DNA of 64,000 nt, taken from positions 434,001-498,000 of the forward strand of contig CAWKAJ010000001.1 in the NCBI GenBank assembly GCA_963847595.1. Direction: 5' to 3'. Source of the stretch: JACWAE01 sp963847595 (GTDB lineage Bacteria; Chloroflexota; Dehalococcoidia; SZUA-161). Under the pieces are notes generated by a model. The model was given only the letters and a program-made list of their open reading frames with translations. It was not told where the DNA came from and searched no databases. Below, piece by piece: positions 1-8,628 of this stretch (positions are counted from its first letter, which is position 1; each line of letters begins with the position of its first letter). A program made the translations under genes and the position numbers.

Positions 1-314
1 ATCTCGAGAATGCGGTTCATGCGCCGCAGATCCAGTGAAACAGCGCCCTCGACGCCGGGCACGTTATGTATTCCCCAGCCAGTGCTCATCGCCTTGAAGA
101 CGATATGGTGTCTATTGCAGATTCTGGCTATAGCGACCACCTCTTCGGTGCTTGAAGGCATTATCACGGCAGCGGGAGAGATGTCGGCCCACACGCCCTT
201 AGTACATCCAAAGGGCTGATACATGTATGACCTGAGTATCGCCGGATCGTCAGAGATGTTTTCGGTTCCGACTACGCTCTCAAACGACCTGTAAACGTCT
301 CTGGAAAGGCCCAT
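1..314 (-). CDS. FAD-binding oxidoreductase (GlcD-like), N-terminal part only
   Basis: This reading frame starts at an ATG at 312-314, behind a strong AAGGAGG ribosome site, and runs off the left edge, so about 104 residues are visible. They contain the opening of a PCMH-type FAD domain, including a motif AVIMPSSTEEVVAIARICN, the usual 'P.s.eEV..i...c' strand-helix that precedes FAD binding, and STGWG where the FAD-pyrophosphate loop is expected. It is the last visible gene of a minus-strand operon with an iron-sulfur protein and EtfAB, 29 bp below the iron-sulfur gene. It is probably a second flavin dehydrogenase subunit; substrate unknown. Confidence 0.75.
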   Translation of the reverse strand, partial: MGLSRDVYRSFESVVGTENISDDPAILRSYMYQPFGCTKGVWADISPAAVIMPSSTEEVVAIARICNRHHIVFKAMSTGWGIHNVPGVEGAVSLDLRRMNRILE

Positions 315-343
315 ATCGGCCTCCTTTCCCAACTTATGTGAAT

Positions 344-1630
344 CTACATTGACTGCTTAACGAGTTCAACCACATCATATACCAGGATGTCGTCTCCAGA
401 TACTGCGATTGCGTCCTTGAAATTTCGCTCGCACCAGGGGCAGGCTGTGACGATTGCCTCAGCGCCGACCGATTTCGCCTCTGCAATACGTTCAGATGCT
501 GTCCACAGCGCAAAATCGTCAAAGCACTGCTTGACACCTGCACCTGCACCGCAGCACCAGGAATACTCCCTGATCCTCTCCATCTCTACGAGTTCGATGC
601 CGGGAACACTTTTAATGATATCGCGGGGCGGCTCGTAGACTCCGTTCCACCCCCGGTGGATCACTTTCTCAGGCTCTCTCAGGATGAATTGACCAAGAAC
701 CTTTTTCTCTATCCCTTTCCAGGGGACGTATATCTCAGATTTCCGCCCCAGGTTGCACGGGTCATGGTAGGTGACGCGTGAGGGAATCTCTCTGTTAAGT
801 CTGATTTTCCCTTCTTTGATAAGCCTATCAAGATACTGGGTTATATGCAGCACCTCGAACTTCATTTCCTTGCCCAGTAATGGATAGACGCTTTTCATTA
901 TGCCGAAACAACAGGCGCAGGAGGTCACAACGCTACTAACACTTGCTGCATTCCAGTCATCGATGTTGCTCTCAGCGAACTTGATGAATTCGCCTTGAAA
1001 TCCTAGCTGGAAGGCGATGCTACCGCAGCAGGACTCCTGGCTGCCCCTTATGCCCACATCAACTCCGGCCTTTTGCAGCAAGGTTACGGTCTCTCTGGCT
1101 ACAATCGATAGCTCGGGGTCGTAGCAGTACAGACATCCTGCGTGATATACCACCTCAGCCTTTTCTCCACGCGAGAGATCCTTAACCTTGAGGCCCTCAG
1201 CCCATTTGCCCCGTTCGGCCTTGGGTTTCATCAAGGTATTGTCTTCTTTCCGAAGGCTATCGATTATCATTGAGTGCTCAGGCAGGAAGTAGCCCATGCC
1301 GGCAAGATAGGCGCGAGTTGAGTAAATCGGCCACAGCACTTCCAGCTCGGAGTTGTATTTGCAGGATGAATCGCAAGCGCCGCATGCTGTGCAATGGTAA
1401 ACTATGTTAAGCAGCTCGTCAGTTATGTCCTCTAGCCTGCCCTCGGCGAGGGCGAGCCCCAGGGCCATTCTGCCGCCGCCCGAATAAGTGTGGAAATTGT
1501 ACCTTGTAATGCTGGGGCACATATTGGAGAAGCGCCAGCTTTTTAATTGCGCTAGCGGTGGCCATTTACATAGTGAACACCTAGCGCATCTCTTCATGTC
1601 AGACATGTAGTCCCTTAGCTCTAACAGCAT
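344..1630 (-). CDS. CCG-domain iron-sulfur protein (GlcF/HdrD-like)
   Basis: This 428-residue protein should carry electrons between a flavin dehydrogenase and an acceptor. Its N-terminus has two [4Fe-4S] cysteine sets: C15, C18, C21 with C38-Pro, and a CTACGACDSSC cluster near residues 78-88. The C-terminal two thirds holds two cysteine-rich CCG modules (CCGSIAFQLG with CCFG, then WCCGAGAGV with CPWC), typical of glycolate oxidase GlcF and heterodisulfide reductase HdrD. The ATG at 1630 follows AAGGAGGG, and its first 10 bases overlap the etfA stop, suggesting coupled translation. The context of FAD oxidases and EtfAB suggests a soluble 2-hydroxyacid dehydrogenase complex; a quinone or disulfide acceptor is also possible. 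Confidence 0.85.
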   Translation of the reverse strand: MLLELRDYMSDMKRCARCSLCKWPPLAQLKSWRFSNMCPSITRYNFHTYSGGGRMALGLALAEGRLEDITDELLNIVYHCTACGACDSSCKYNSELEVLWPIYSTRAYLAGMGYFLPEHSMIIDSLRKEDNTLMKPKAERGKWAEGLKVKDLSRGEKAEVVYHAGCLYCYDPELSIVARETVTLLQKAGVDVGIRGSQESCCGSIAFQLGFQGEFIKFAESNIDDWNAASVSSVVTSCACCFGIMKSVYPLLGKEMKFEVLHITQYLDRLIKEGKIRLNREIPSRVTYHDPCNLGRKSEIYVPWKGIEKKVLGQFILREPEKVIHRGWNGVYEPPRDIIKSVPGIELVEMERIREYSWCCGAGAGVKQCFDDFALWTASERIAEAKSVGAEAIVTACPWCERNFKDAIAVSGDDILVYDVVELVKQSM

Positions 1631-2640
1631 CTCGACCCTCCTTTGCCTCCAAGAATCTCTCGGGTGCGCCTTATAAAAGGTGGCAGGATTTCGCGGTAAT
1701 CACCCACAATGCCGTAGTGTGCCACGGCGAAGATATTAGCTTCGGGGTCCTTGTTAATAGCGACTATTGTTCGCGATTCCGCGCATCCTGCCATATGTTG
1801 CGAGGAGCCAGATACCGCGACGGCGATGTAGAGGTTGGGGCTGACGATCTTTCCTGTGAGGCCGATCTGACGTGTGGAAGGCATCCACCCAGCATCACAC
1901 GGTGGACGGCTTGCGCCCACAGCACCACCTAATAGCCGCGCCAGTTCGTTGAGGATCGAGAATGAATCGGAAGAACCCATGCCTCGGCCTCCGCATACGA
2001 TAACGTTTGCATCCTCCAACGAGACGCCATCCGTCTGTTCTTCTACTTTAGCCGCAACTTTTACTTTGATCTGAGAGATATCAATATCAGCGGCGAGAGC
2101 ATGCACTTGCCCTTTTCGGGATGTGTCCAACTCTGCAGGTTTCATAGTACCAGGGCGGATTGAGGCCATCTGGGGTTTCAGCTTACATATCATTACTGTC
2201 AGCGCCTTGCATCCGTAGACAGGCCGGGTCATCCGTACCAGACCTGAGATTGGTTCGATGTCCAGTCGAACACAGTCCATACATAGCCCGGTCCTTAGCC
2301 TGAAAGCCAGATGTGGTGCCAGGTCTCGCCCCATAGACGTCTGGCCCATCAATAGAATTTCAGGCTCCATATCCTTAACAGCTTTCTCGATTATCTGAAG
2401 ATAGGTGTCGGCTTGATAGGTCCGCAGTTGCGGGTTTTCCGCTAAATAGACATCGTCTGCTCCATATGCGATGGCCTCTTCTGCAACAAGTTCGAGTTTG
2501 TCACCCAGAAATAGTAGCGCGAGCCTGCCATTTACGTTATCAGCCAGTTCCCGGCCCTTGCCAAGCATCTCGCGCGTATTAGTTGACAGGCTGCCTTTGA
2601 CCAACTCTCCCAGTATCAATACTTTGATGTTCTCAGACAT
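1621..2640 (-). CDS. etfA: Electron transfer flavoprotein alpha subunit
   Basis: EtfA binds FAD and, with EtfB, shuttles electrons from flavin dehydrogenases. The C-terminal third carries the EtfA FAD signature: GLTGKIVSP, then LYIAVAVSGSSQHMAG, where GxSG and QHxAG contact FAD, followed by INKDPEANIF. The N-terminal domain is the usual Etf Rossmann-like fold. I place the start at ATG 2640 (MSENIKVLILGEL), where homologs begin. A GTG at 2658 overlapping the etfB stop (GTGA) is an alternative, and neither has a clear ribosome site. Its position between etfB and an iron-sulfur gene, downstream of a GlcD-like oxidase, matches bifurcating lactate dehydrogenase operons. Whether it bifurcates cannot be told by eye. 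Confidence 0.9.
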   Translation of the reverse strand: MSENIKVLILGELVKGSLSTNTREMLGKGRELADNVNGRLALLFLGDKLELVAEEAIAYGADDVYLAENPQLRTYQADTYLQIIEKAVKDMEPEILLMGQTSMGRDLAPHLAFRLRTGLCMDCVRLDIEPISGLVRMTRPVYGCKALTVMICKLKPQMASIRPGTMKPAELDTSRKGQVHALAADIDISQIKVKVAAKVEEQTDGVSLEDANVIVCGGRGMGSSDSFSILNELARLLGGAVGASRPPCDAGWMPSTRQIGLTGKIVSPNLYIAVAVSGSSQHMAGCAESRTIVAINKDPEANIFAVAHYGIVGDYREILPPFIRRTREILGGKGGSRCC

Positions 2641-2654
2641 ATAATGACGTTCTT

Positions 2655-3443
2655 TCACGACATGGATTCTTCGAACAATCTATTGGCCAGTTTTATTGCA
2701 GTGTCCTCTGCATTTTCGCCAGAAATTATCTGGCAAACCCTCTTGCGCTTTGGGATATATAGCTCGAGAAGTTCGCAACGAGGTGGCGGGGGTGACTCCT
2801 GTTCCAAGTCTGACAGCCTCCATGCGTTTACCGGCTTTTTCTTTGCGGAGATCAACCCCTGCATTGTGACCTGGCGTAATTCTCCCAGGTCACTGTCCAC
2901 AGTGATCACGCACGGAAGCGGGGCCTCAACTACCTCGAAGCCATCGGATAGCAGCCTTTCAACCCGAACCATGCCATTTTGAACACTGACTTTTCGGGCA
3001 ACCGTAATACAGGGCATTTTCAGTTCCTCCGCGATTGCGCATCCGGCGATACCCGCGTCCCAGTCTGCAGCCTGACGCCCGGTAAATACTACATCCGCAC
3101 CACCGATTTTCCTTATGGCGGCAGCCAGAATGCTTGCGCTCGCGAAACTATCCAAATCATCAGTAGCGGGGTCCTCTATCAAAACGAGTTCGTCAACACC
3201 GGCGGCGAGAGGCTTCTTTAGTACTGGACGAGCAAGCCTGCTGCCCAGGCTTAACGCGATCACCTTTGCTCCATGCGCATCCTTGACCCGCAGCGCAGCC
3301 TCGAGAGCATTTTCGTCATATGGCGATATAACCGGTGGTGTTCCCTGGGGAGGTATTGCTCTTTTCCCATCGGCATCGATCTTAAAGGCTGAGTATGGCA
3401 TTTCGGGATCCAGTACCTGTTTTATACACACGACGATCTGCAT
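2655..3443 (-). CDS. etfB: Electron transfer flavoprotein beta subunit
   Basis: This 262-residue protein has normal EtfB length and pattern: KQVLDPE near the N-terminus, SPYDENALEAALRVKD, then GRQAADWDAGIAG in the nucleotide-binding region and a C-terminal arm from about residue 190. EtfB binds AMP in classical Etfs and a second FAD in bifurcating ones. It begins 13 bp below the upstream FAD oxidase and its stop abuts etfA, so dehydrogenase-etfB-etfA is one transcription unit. That order is the same as in lctD/B/C-type lactate dehydrogenase-Etf clusters of anaerobes (known family arrangement); the substrate here is inferred. Confidence 0.9.
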   Translation of the reverse strand: MQIVVCIKQVLDPEMPYSAFKIDADGKRAIPPQGTPPVISPYDENALEAALRVKDAHGAKVIALSLGSRLARPVLKKPLAAGVDELVLIEDPATDDLDSFASASILAAAIRKIGGADVVFTGRQAADWDAGIAGCAIAEELKMPCITVARKVSVQNGMVRVERLLSDGFEVVEAPLPCVITVDSDLGELRQVTMQGLISAKKKPVNAWRLSDLEQESPPPPRCELLELYIPKRKRVCQIISGENAEDTAIKLANRLFEESMS

Positions 3444-3456
3444 TAACCTGCGTCCT

Positions 3457-4953
3457 CTAGAAGAAGAGCTTGCCCGGGTTCATCACATTGTTAGGGTCGA
3501 AGATCTGTTTGACCTTCCTCAGTGCTATGACGTTCTCCACACACTGGTTATGAATCAGCTCTGCCCACGTGCCGTAGGGCCGTGAGAAGAAAGCTCCTTT
3601 TAACATCAGCGCTTTGCTTGCTTGTTCAAAGGTTCTTTTTACCCGGGCTACTTCTGATTTATTCCCGGGATTGAATGTCAGATTGAATTCCATGTGACAG
3701 GATCTTCCCTGCTGGATGGGCTGGATGTACGTGCCGATATCGGCTACAGGAAACCCCGTTTCGCATGCTTTCTCGTGCATTACATTTATATATTCAGAGC
3801 TGCGGTCCAGTGTGGTCAGGAAGAAGATATCAGCGCTATTGCCCTTATAGCGCAGCTTCCAGAATGGTTCAGGGCAAGGCTCACTAAGCGCTTGAAGGAG
3901 CTTCCTTGAGTTCACGCCAGGTAGCGTCTTTACCGGATTCAATCCGTGTCGCTGAGCGATCTCCATTATGTCCTTTGTCTGATAGGCTAACCGCTCCTCA
4001 GGAAATCTATCATAGCCGGCAACAACAAATATCAGTATATAATGAGGCAGGATAGAGCTCAGCTCTTCGATAGCCTTCGGTTCTTTTTCAAGGATTGCGG
4101 CCAGGTTGAGTCTGTCAAGGACCAGACACTCATCGCCCAGTTTGAGCCTTTGCAACCAGTAGACAAATTCTATGATTTCATCTACCCTGTCGCAGCCTAC
4201 CATGAACATTTCCTGAATGCTCGGCAGGAGCTCCAGTCTTATTGTCGCCCAGGTAACGATTCCCAGAGTCCCTTGAGCCCCCTGAATAACTCGGAAGAAA
4301 TCACTCGGCCCGGGTCCCAGAGGGTTCTTCTGAGCCTGGCCTGATTCCCACTGCTCCTCAAGTGTTCCAGGGCCAGCTGCTGCCCCAGTCCTGAAAAAAT
4401 CCCCTGTTCCGAAGACAACCTCTGTGCAGCAAAGCGGGTCTGACATGTCGCAGTGGTACTTGGGCACGAGGATTGGCTCTCGCTCAAGATAACTGCCAAT
4501 GATCGATTTTGTAGCTCTGGGTGCGAGAGGTATCATAACCCTCATACCTTGTTTTTCGACTTCCGGCTTAAGATCAAGGAAGGTGACGCCGGGCTCGATC
4601 ATAGCCACTCGGTTCCTGCGATCGAGACGCAGGATTTTCTTCATATGGGAAAGGTCTACTACAACACCGCCCTGTTGAGGAGCGGTGTCTCCCCTGAAAT
4701 GAGGAGGGCCTGAACTGATAGGGATAAGCGGCATAAGCGTTCGATTGGCCCATTTGATGAGTTTCTGAACCTGCTCAGCCTGCCCGGGCTTAACGACGAA
4801 AGAGGGGCGTCGCACCGGCATAAAACTCATGTCATGAGAATATTCTTCCAACACATCAGAATCATCAACAACGTTTTTTGCCCCTACGATATGATCCAGT
4901 TGATGTTTTTCTACAATTTCAGGTTCAGGAATTATCTTTTGTGCGGAACTCAT
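3457..4953 (-). CDS. FAD-linked oxidase, GlcD / vanillyl-alcohol-oxidase superfamily
   Basis: This 498-residue flavoenzyme is the first gene of the operon. The FAD-binding PCMH domain covers about residues 50-240: RRPSFVVKPGQAEQVQKL, PISSGPPHFRGDT (FAD-pyrophosphate loop), VVVDLSHMKKIL, then IEPGVTF and IQGAQGTLGIVTWATIRLE. A C-terminal FAD-oxidase cap follows, ending in HNQCVENVIALRKVKQIFDPNNVMNPGKL, the usual C-terminal signature. It should oxidise a hydroxyacid or a related alcohol and pass electrons to EtfAB. The ATG at 4953 follows GGGAGG. Its upstream region holds the two palindromes described at 5142-5181, so it is probably controlled by the divergent regulator. Lactate, glycolate or an aromatic alcohol are all possible substrates. 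Confidence 0.85.
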   Translation of the reverse strand: MSSAQKIIPEPEIVEKHQLDHIVGAKNVVDDSDVLEEYSHDMSFMPVRRPSFVVKPGQAEQVQKLIKWANRTLMPLIPISSGPPHFRGDTAPQQGGVVVDLSHMKKILRLDRRNRVAMIEPGVTFLDLKPEVEKQGMRVMIPLAPRATKSIIGSYLEREPILVPKYHCDMSDPLCCTEVVFGTGDFFRTGAAAGPGTLEEQWESGQAQKNPLGPGPSDFFRVIQGAQGTLGIVTWATIRLELLPSIQEMFMVGCDRVDEIIEFVYWLQRLKLGDECLVLDRLNLAAILEKEPKAIEELSSILPHYILIFVVAGYDRFPEERLAYQTKDIMEIAQRHGLNPVKTLPGVNSRKLLQALSEPCPEPFWKLRYKGNSADIFFLTTLDRSSEYINVMHEKACETGFPVADIGTYIQPIQQGRSCHMEFNLTFNPGNKSEVARVKRTFEQASKALMLKGAFFSRPYGTWAELIHNQCVENVIALRKVKQIFDPNNVMNPGKLFF

Positions 4954-5141
4954 TGCAGCCTCCCTCTCCTGTTCGTTGAAGATAGGGCATTCTCATATTT
5001 GCAAACTCATAGTGAATAAGCGCGATCTATGACATGCCCAGTATTCAGATCGGTCGTGATCTGGATCAAATGAATCAAGGAGTAGACTTTAGACCTAATA
5101 TTTCCCAATAAACCTCTTGATGAGCAGATCAATACTTAAAC

Positions 5142-5181
5142 TGACCAATCTGGTCAATATTTAAACTGACCAGTCTGGTCA
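5142..5181. promoter_or_regulatory. Tandem palindromic operators upstream of the FAD oxidase/etf operon
   Basis: Two 15-bp palindromes, TGACCAATCTGGTCA (5142-5156) and TGACCAGTCTGGTCA (5167-5181), differ by one base and lie 25 bp apart centre to centre. Each is preceded by the same TTAAAC. They sit 190-230 bp upstream of the oxidase start, between it and a divergent MerR-TetR regulator. The dyad form fits a TetR-type dimer. That the neighbour binds here is inference. Confidence 0.75.
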
Positions 5182-5304
5182 TTCACGTTACCATAGATTT
5201 ATCCTCTTGTCAATATATTGTTAAATATATTCGAGAAGTAGATTCATGCATATATGTAGGTTGATTGACAGTCAGGTGAATGGAATCGAACCATGTGCTG
5301 ACTA

Positions 5305-5339
5305 TTGACATTATCACAATTATATAGTTATACTATATA
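5305..5339 (+). promoter_or_regulatory. Promoter with overlapping palindrome for the MerR-TetR regulator
   Basis: TTGACA (5305-5310) and TATACT (5329-5334) are separated by 18 bp. An 8-3-8 inverted repeat, TATATAGT / ACTATATA (5321-5339), covers the -10 box. A repressor on this dyad would block the promoter, so autoregulation is likely. The dyad differs from the TGACCA palindromes, so the two half-proteins of the fused regulator may each have their own site. Confidence 0.6.
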
Positions 5340-5376
5340 GTAAGTTAATAGTATCTTATGTGGAGGTATATGAGTT

Positions 5377-6291
5377 TTGGGTAACGAGTATATGAGGATG
5401 AAAGAACTTGTTCAGCGTTCTGGCATGAGTCGCTCCACTATTCACTTCTACCTCCGGGAGGGCTTGCTGCACCCTCCGATAAAAACCGGACGCACTATGG
5501 CTTACTACGACAGGAGCCATCTCGCCAGGCTCAGGAGCATTCGGAAATCCAAAATGGATATGCGTATGCCTCTTGCGTTTCTGAAGAGGAAGATAGGTGA
5601 GTCAGCAAAGGGTGGTAGAGTACGCAGCGAGGCGCCAGTTTCGCATGAGACTAGCGAATCATCCTTATTGAATCACAGGGAGAGGCGGAAACAGGACATT
5701 ATTGAGGCGGCAATCGAGGTCTTCTCGAACAAGGGATACTATCGGACGCACGTTCAGGATATAACCAAGGCAGTGGGAATAGCCAAGGGGACTTTCTATC
5801 TTTACTTCCAAAACAAGCGAGACATTTTTATCGAAGTTGTGGACGAAGTTATACGCAAAATGATAAACGAAGGAAACGAGGCAATCAAGGACGAGAGAGA
5901 CCCTGTGAAGAGGCTTATTTTTCGTGGGCAGTCCTTCTTCGAGAACTACTCCAAGTACAACTACATCCTATATCAACTACGCGTGGCAGGGGCTGCCGAT
6001 GAAAGATTGCCGGCGGAGAAAGTTAAGAGGATTTACCATGAGATGACTGAACCGCTTGTCCGCGATGATATCAGTCAATTGGTCGAACTGGGTGTTTCCA
6101 GGGACATAGACCAAGACTTGATCGCATACGCCCTTATTGGTCTTGTTGAGATAATGTTGTTTCGAATGACAGTAGATAATAAGTACTCATTTGATCAAAT
6201 CATTGATTTCATTAGCGATTTCGTCATGAACGGCATAGCTCGGAAAAATGGCGAGGGTCAAACAACTGCATTGGCGAGCCACATTGACTAG
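5377..6291 (+). CDS. MerR-TetR fusion transcriptional regulator
   Basis: This 304-residue protein joins two DNA-binding domains. Residues about 6-70 are a MerR-type winged helix (MKELVQRSGMSRSTIHFYLREGLL, then YYDRSHLARLRSIR). From about residue 105 there is a full TetR repressor: an N-terminal HTH (RRKQDIIEAAIEVFSNKGY, then ITKAVGIAKGTFYLYFQNK) and a helical ligand/dimer domain to the end. The start is TTG 5377, 10 bp after GGAGG (5362-5366); the ATG at 5392 has no ribosome site. It is divergent from the etf operon and probably its regulator. The inducer may be an acyl-CoA or hydroxyacid, but that is a guess. Confidence 0.85.
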   Translation: MGNEYMRMKELVQRSGMSRSTIHFYLREGLLHPPIKTGRTMAYYDRSHLARLRSIRKSKMDMRMPLAFLKRKIGESAKGGRVRSEAPVSHETSESSLLNHRERRKQDIIEAAIEVFSNKGYYRTHVQDITKAVGIAKGTFYLYFQNKRDIFIEVVDEVIRKMINEGNEAIKDERDPVKRLIFRGQSFFENYSKYNYILYQLRVAGAADERLPAEKVKRIYHEMTEPLVRDDISQLVELGVSRDIDQDLIAYALIGLVEIMLFRMTVDNKYSFDQIIDFISDFVMNGIARKNGEGQTTALASHID

Positions 6292-6501
6292 TATGCCCCC
6301 ACCCTCACCCGTAAATCCAGATATATACTCGCATTCTATACCAGCATCACAATAAACTGTTTCGTGCAATAGCAGCGCAGCCTCGCTGACTTTAAGACCT
6401 TGCTGAGGCTTGAGTAACAAAATGAGTGATTGTTTAAGATTCATTCTGGACGTTGTTGAGAAGACCATTGCCATTCAATTGCGACTCATAGTAGGTATTC
6501 T

Positions 6502-7428
6502 TTATGTGAATCGGCCCTTTGCATTGTCCAGGAAGAGACGCCCCGTACGCCAGATGATCTTGATGCCAAGCGGTTCCAACCATTGTACACGTTTGGGAGG
6601 AGGCTTCTCTGGAAGAAGAATTGCCAGATGCGGTGCATTGAGTTTTTCCCTTCCTTGGAATGCGTAATCGAAAAGCTGTCCCACGGCCATTCTGATGTCT
6701 TCGCGACCTATCGACCCTTTAGCCTCGATTAAGTTCCCTCTCTCTTGTTCCCAGCCGTCGCACCAAATTCGGCCATAATGCCACTCCTCTAAGTGACGCT
6801 TCTGCTTCTTCAGCCACCGCTCGTAATCATATAGCAGCTTTTCCTCCCGCCTCCGAGCCTTCTTGACTTGCTCAGGCGTTCTCTCCTCATAGTCAAATGT
6901 TCTAGGTCTGGACCTGCCTTTTCTATAGATCGTCCCGCTATCACTTTCCTTGTCCACTAGTCCAAGTTCCGCTTTAATCCATTCGCATACTTCTGAATGA
7001 GCGTGTTTCTCCTGGTCGTCTGGATGCAGTTGCCGCAGGGCTCCAGTAAAGTTCAAGATATCATGAAGCGGAATACCTCTTGGTGCTAGCTTCAATGGTA
7101 CGAAAGGCTTAAGCCTGCGTACCCAAACATGATCGCTAAAAATGGCGGGAAACAGTCTTTCCTCGCATTCTCCCTTCACCACACCCAATCCTACGACATC
7201 TGGCTCCCAATCATGACGCCGTGCAATGAGGATAATATCATCCAACTGGATCGAACGAGCCGTTTTCCCTGCAAATTTGGGCCCAAATTGTCGGTGCCCG
7301 TACTCATCTGGGGACCATCCCATAATTGCGACATGAGTTCGCAGAATTAAATTCTTCCAGGCTGCAACTGTCTTCTCGTCTTCTTTCACGTTAGGGGATA
7401 CCACCCAATACTGGCGTTGCGTAGCCAT
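6502..7428 (-). CDS. Putative PD-(D/E)XK nuclease with an N-terminal modified-base-reader-like domain
   Basis: This 308-residue protein is not confidently named. The N-terminal ~110 residues (YWVVSPN, VAIMGWSPDE, IQLDDIILIARRHDW, VVGLGVVKGE) look like an EVE/PUA-like small-ligand domain in which a gas-tight 'W...GD.i' core recurs in type IV-like systems. A charged linker of about 50 residues follows. The C-terminus has RIWCDGW, then LIEAKGSIGREDIRMAVGQL and FDYAF, which fits the D...ExK...QxxxY pattern of PD-(D/E)XK nucleases. It has a GAGGAGG ribosome site. It stands alone in an accessory region; a role in restricting foreign DNA is inferred. Confidence 0.6.
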   Translation of the reverse strand: MATQRQYWVVSPNVKEDEKTVAAWKNLILRTHVAIMGWSPDEYGHRQFGPKFAGKTARSIQLDDIILIARRHDWEPDVVGLGVVKGECEERLFPAIFSDHVWVRRLKPFVPLKLAPRGIPLHDILNFTGALRQLHPDDQEKHAHSEVCEWIKAELGLVDKESDSGTIYRKGRSRPRTFDYEERTPEQVKKARRREEKLLYDYERWLKKQKRHLEEWHYGRIWCDGWEQERGNLIEAKGSIGREDIRMAVGQLFDYAFQGREKLNAPHLAILLPEKPPPKRVQWLEPLGIKIIWRTGRLFLDNAKGRFT

Positions 7429-7974
7429 CTTTGGCCTCCTCAGGGGATAAAATCTCCCCTCGTCTAACTTCTAGCATATACCGGCTGGGCAGACATTATA
7501 TCATGTCTCTCGTTTGTCAACATACACTGGAAAACTCGGGCTTTTCTCCCTAAGTGTCTGGGAGTTGAACATTCCAGAGGATGTGCAATAAAAGGCAATC
7601 TTAGAGTTTCTATAAATTTGGGAATGGTGCCTTCTTAGAGCTAAGATGTAACGGCTACGAGAGAGCTTCCTCTAATCCGTGTTTTACATCCTGCGCCAGA
7701 ACGCCTTTAGTTCTCCAGCCTTACTGGCAACAACAGTCCTCAAAATGAATGTAAACACGTCCATCTATCTTAAAATGATGCGATGCCATCCGCTGAGAAA
7801 CCACATCTTTGACTAAAAGAAGAATCGAGAAGGCTCGAAAACTTCCATTGGGAAAAGAAACAAATTGTTTTCAAGCAGTCTAGGATGAAGGCAGTAGGCG
7901 TATCACGAGTTTGATATTTAAGGTAGGTAAAGCGTACAATCGCTATAGGCAATTAAGCTTCACCAAGACGGGCG
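7429..7974. other. Intergenic region with a possible minus-strand promoter
   Basis: No convincing gene lies here. Reading toward 7428, TTGACA (7520-7515) and TATAAT (7500-7495) are present, but the spacer of 14 bp is short, so this promoter for the nuclease gene is tentative. The remainder is AT-rich without repeats I can see. Confidence 0.35.
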
Positions 7975-7980
7975 GTGATC

Positions 7981-8628
7981 ATGTGGCAGTACAGTATCAC
8001 CTTTATTAGTTCACTAGTCGTAGCTCTTCTCTCTGTATGGCTTGCGCAATCTTGGTCAGCCAGAAGGGAGCGGTCCAAGACCCTTGAGTACTTGAAGAGC
8101 GAGATTTCTGGCAACATCAAGGATTGTAAGCTAATTTCTGAGTGGTTAGATAAAGATTTTGATACTATGACAAAAGGAGATACAGCCTTAACTCCGTATC
8201 TCCGGCTTCACGATTCTGTGTGGTATTCTGTAAGAGGCAGCTTAATTAGTGACTACGCCATTGCTACCCAATTGGAGGATGCATATCGTCTAATCAGCGT
8301 TGTCAATAATCTACTGGGAAGGATTGAGGAATTGAGATACAGACGTATCGATGAAACTAGCAAAGGTTTCAGCAGAGAGGCTTTAAAAGAAGCACTTAAG
8401 AAGTCTGGAGTGGAAGAAACAGATTGGTCGTGGGAAGCAGCTTCAATTCTCAGCATTGACGCCGAGGGAGCTTATAGGAGAACTTACGCTCAACACAATG
8501 CTGCTGCAAAAGGCTATATACAAAAGCTCCTAATGTTATTGCCCGACCTGGAAAGCCAGATTGCCGCGTTTCGTGGTAAACAGTCGATGTCTTCATCTGC
8601 TACGCCTCCGAAATCGCCAAGAAGATAA
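7981..8628 (+). CDS. Membrane-anchored protein of unknown function
   Basis: This protein of about 215 residues starts at ATG 7981; a GTG two codons earlier is possible. One N-terminal transmembrane helix (about residues 4-23, ending QSWSARRERSK) is followed by a positively charged stop-transfer and a soluble, mostly helical cytoplasmic part. Nothing in the soluble part matches a motif I know. Single-span anchors followed by a helical domain are common among small accessory or defence proteins, but no partner is adjacent, so no role is assigned. The C-terminus is Ser/Pro-rich and low complexity. Confidence 0.5.
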   Translation: MWQYSITFISSLVVALLSVWLAQSWSARRERSKTLEYLKSEISGNIKDCKLISEWLDKDFDTMTKGDTALTPYLRLHDSVWYSVRGSLISDYAIATQLEDAYRLISVVNNLLGRIEELRYRRIDETSKGFSREALKEALKKSGVEETDWSWEAASILSIDAEGAYRRTYAQHNAAAKGYIQKLLMLLPDLESQIAAFRGKQSMSSSATPPKSPRR

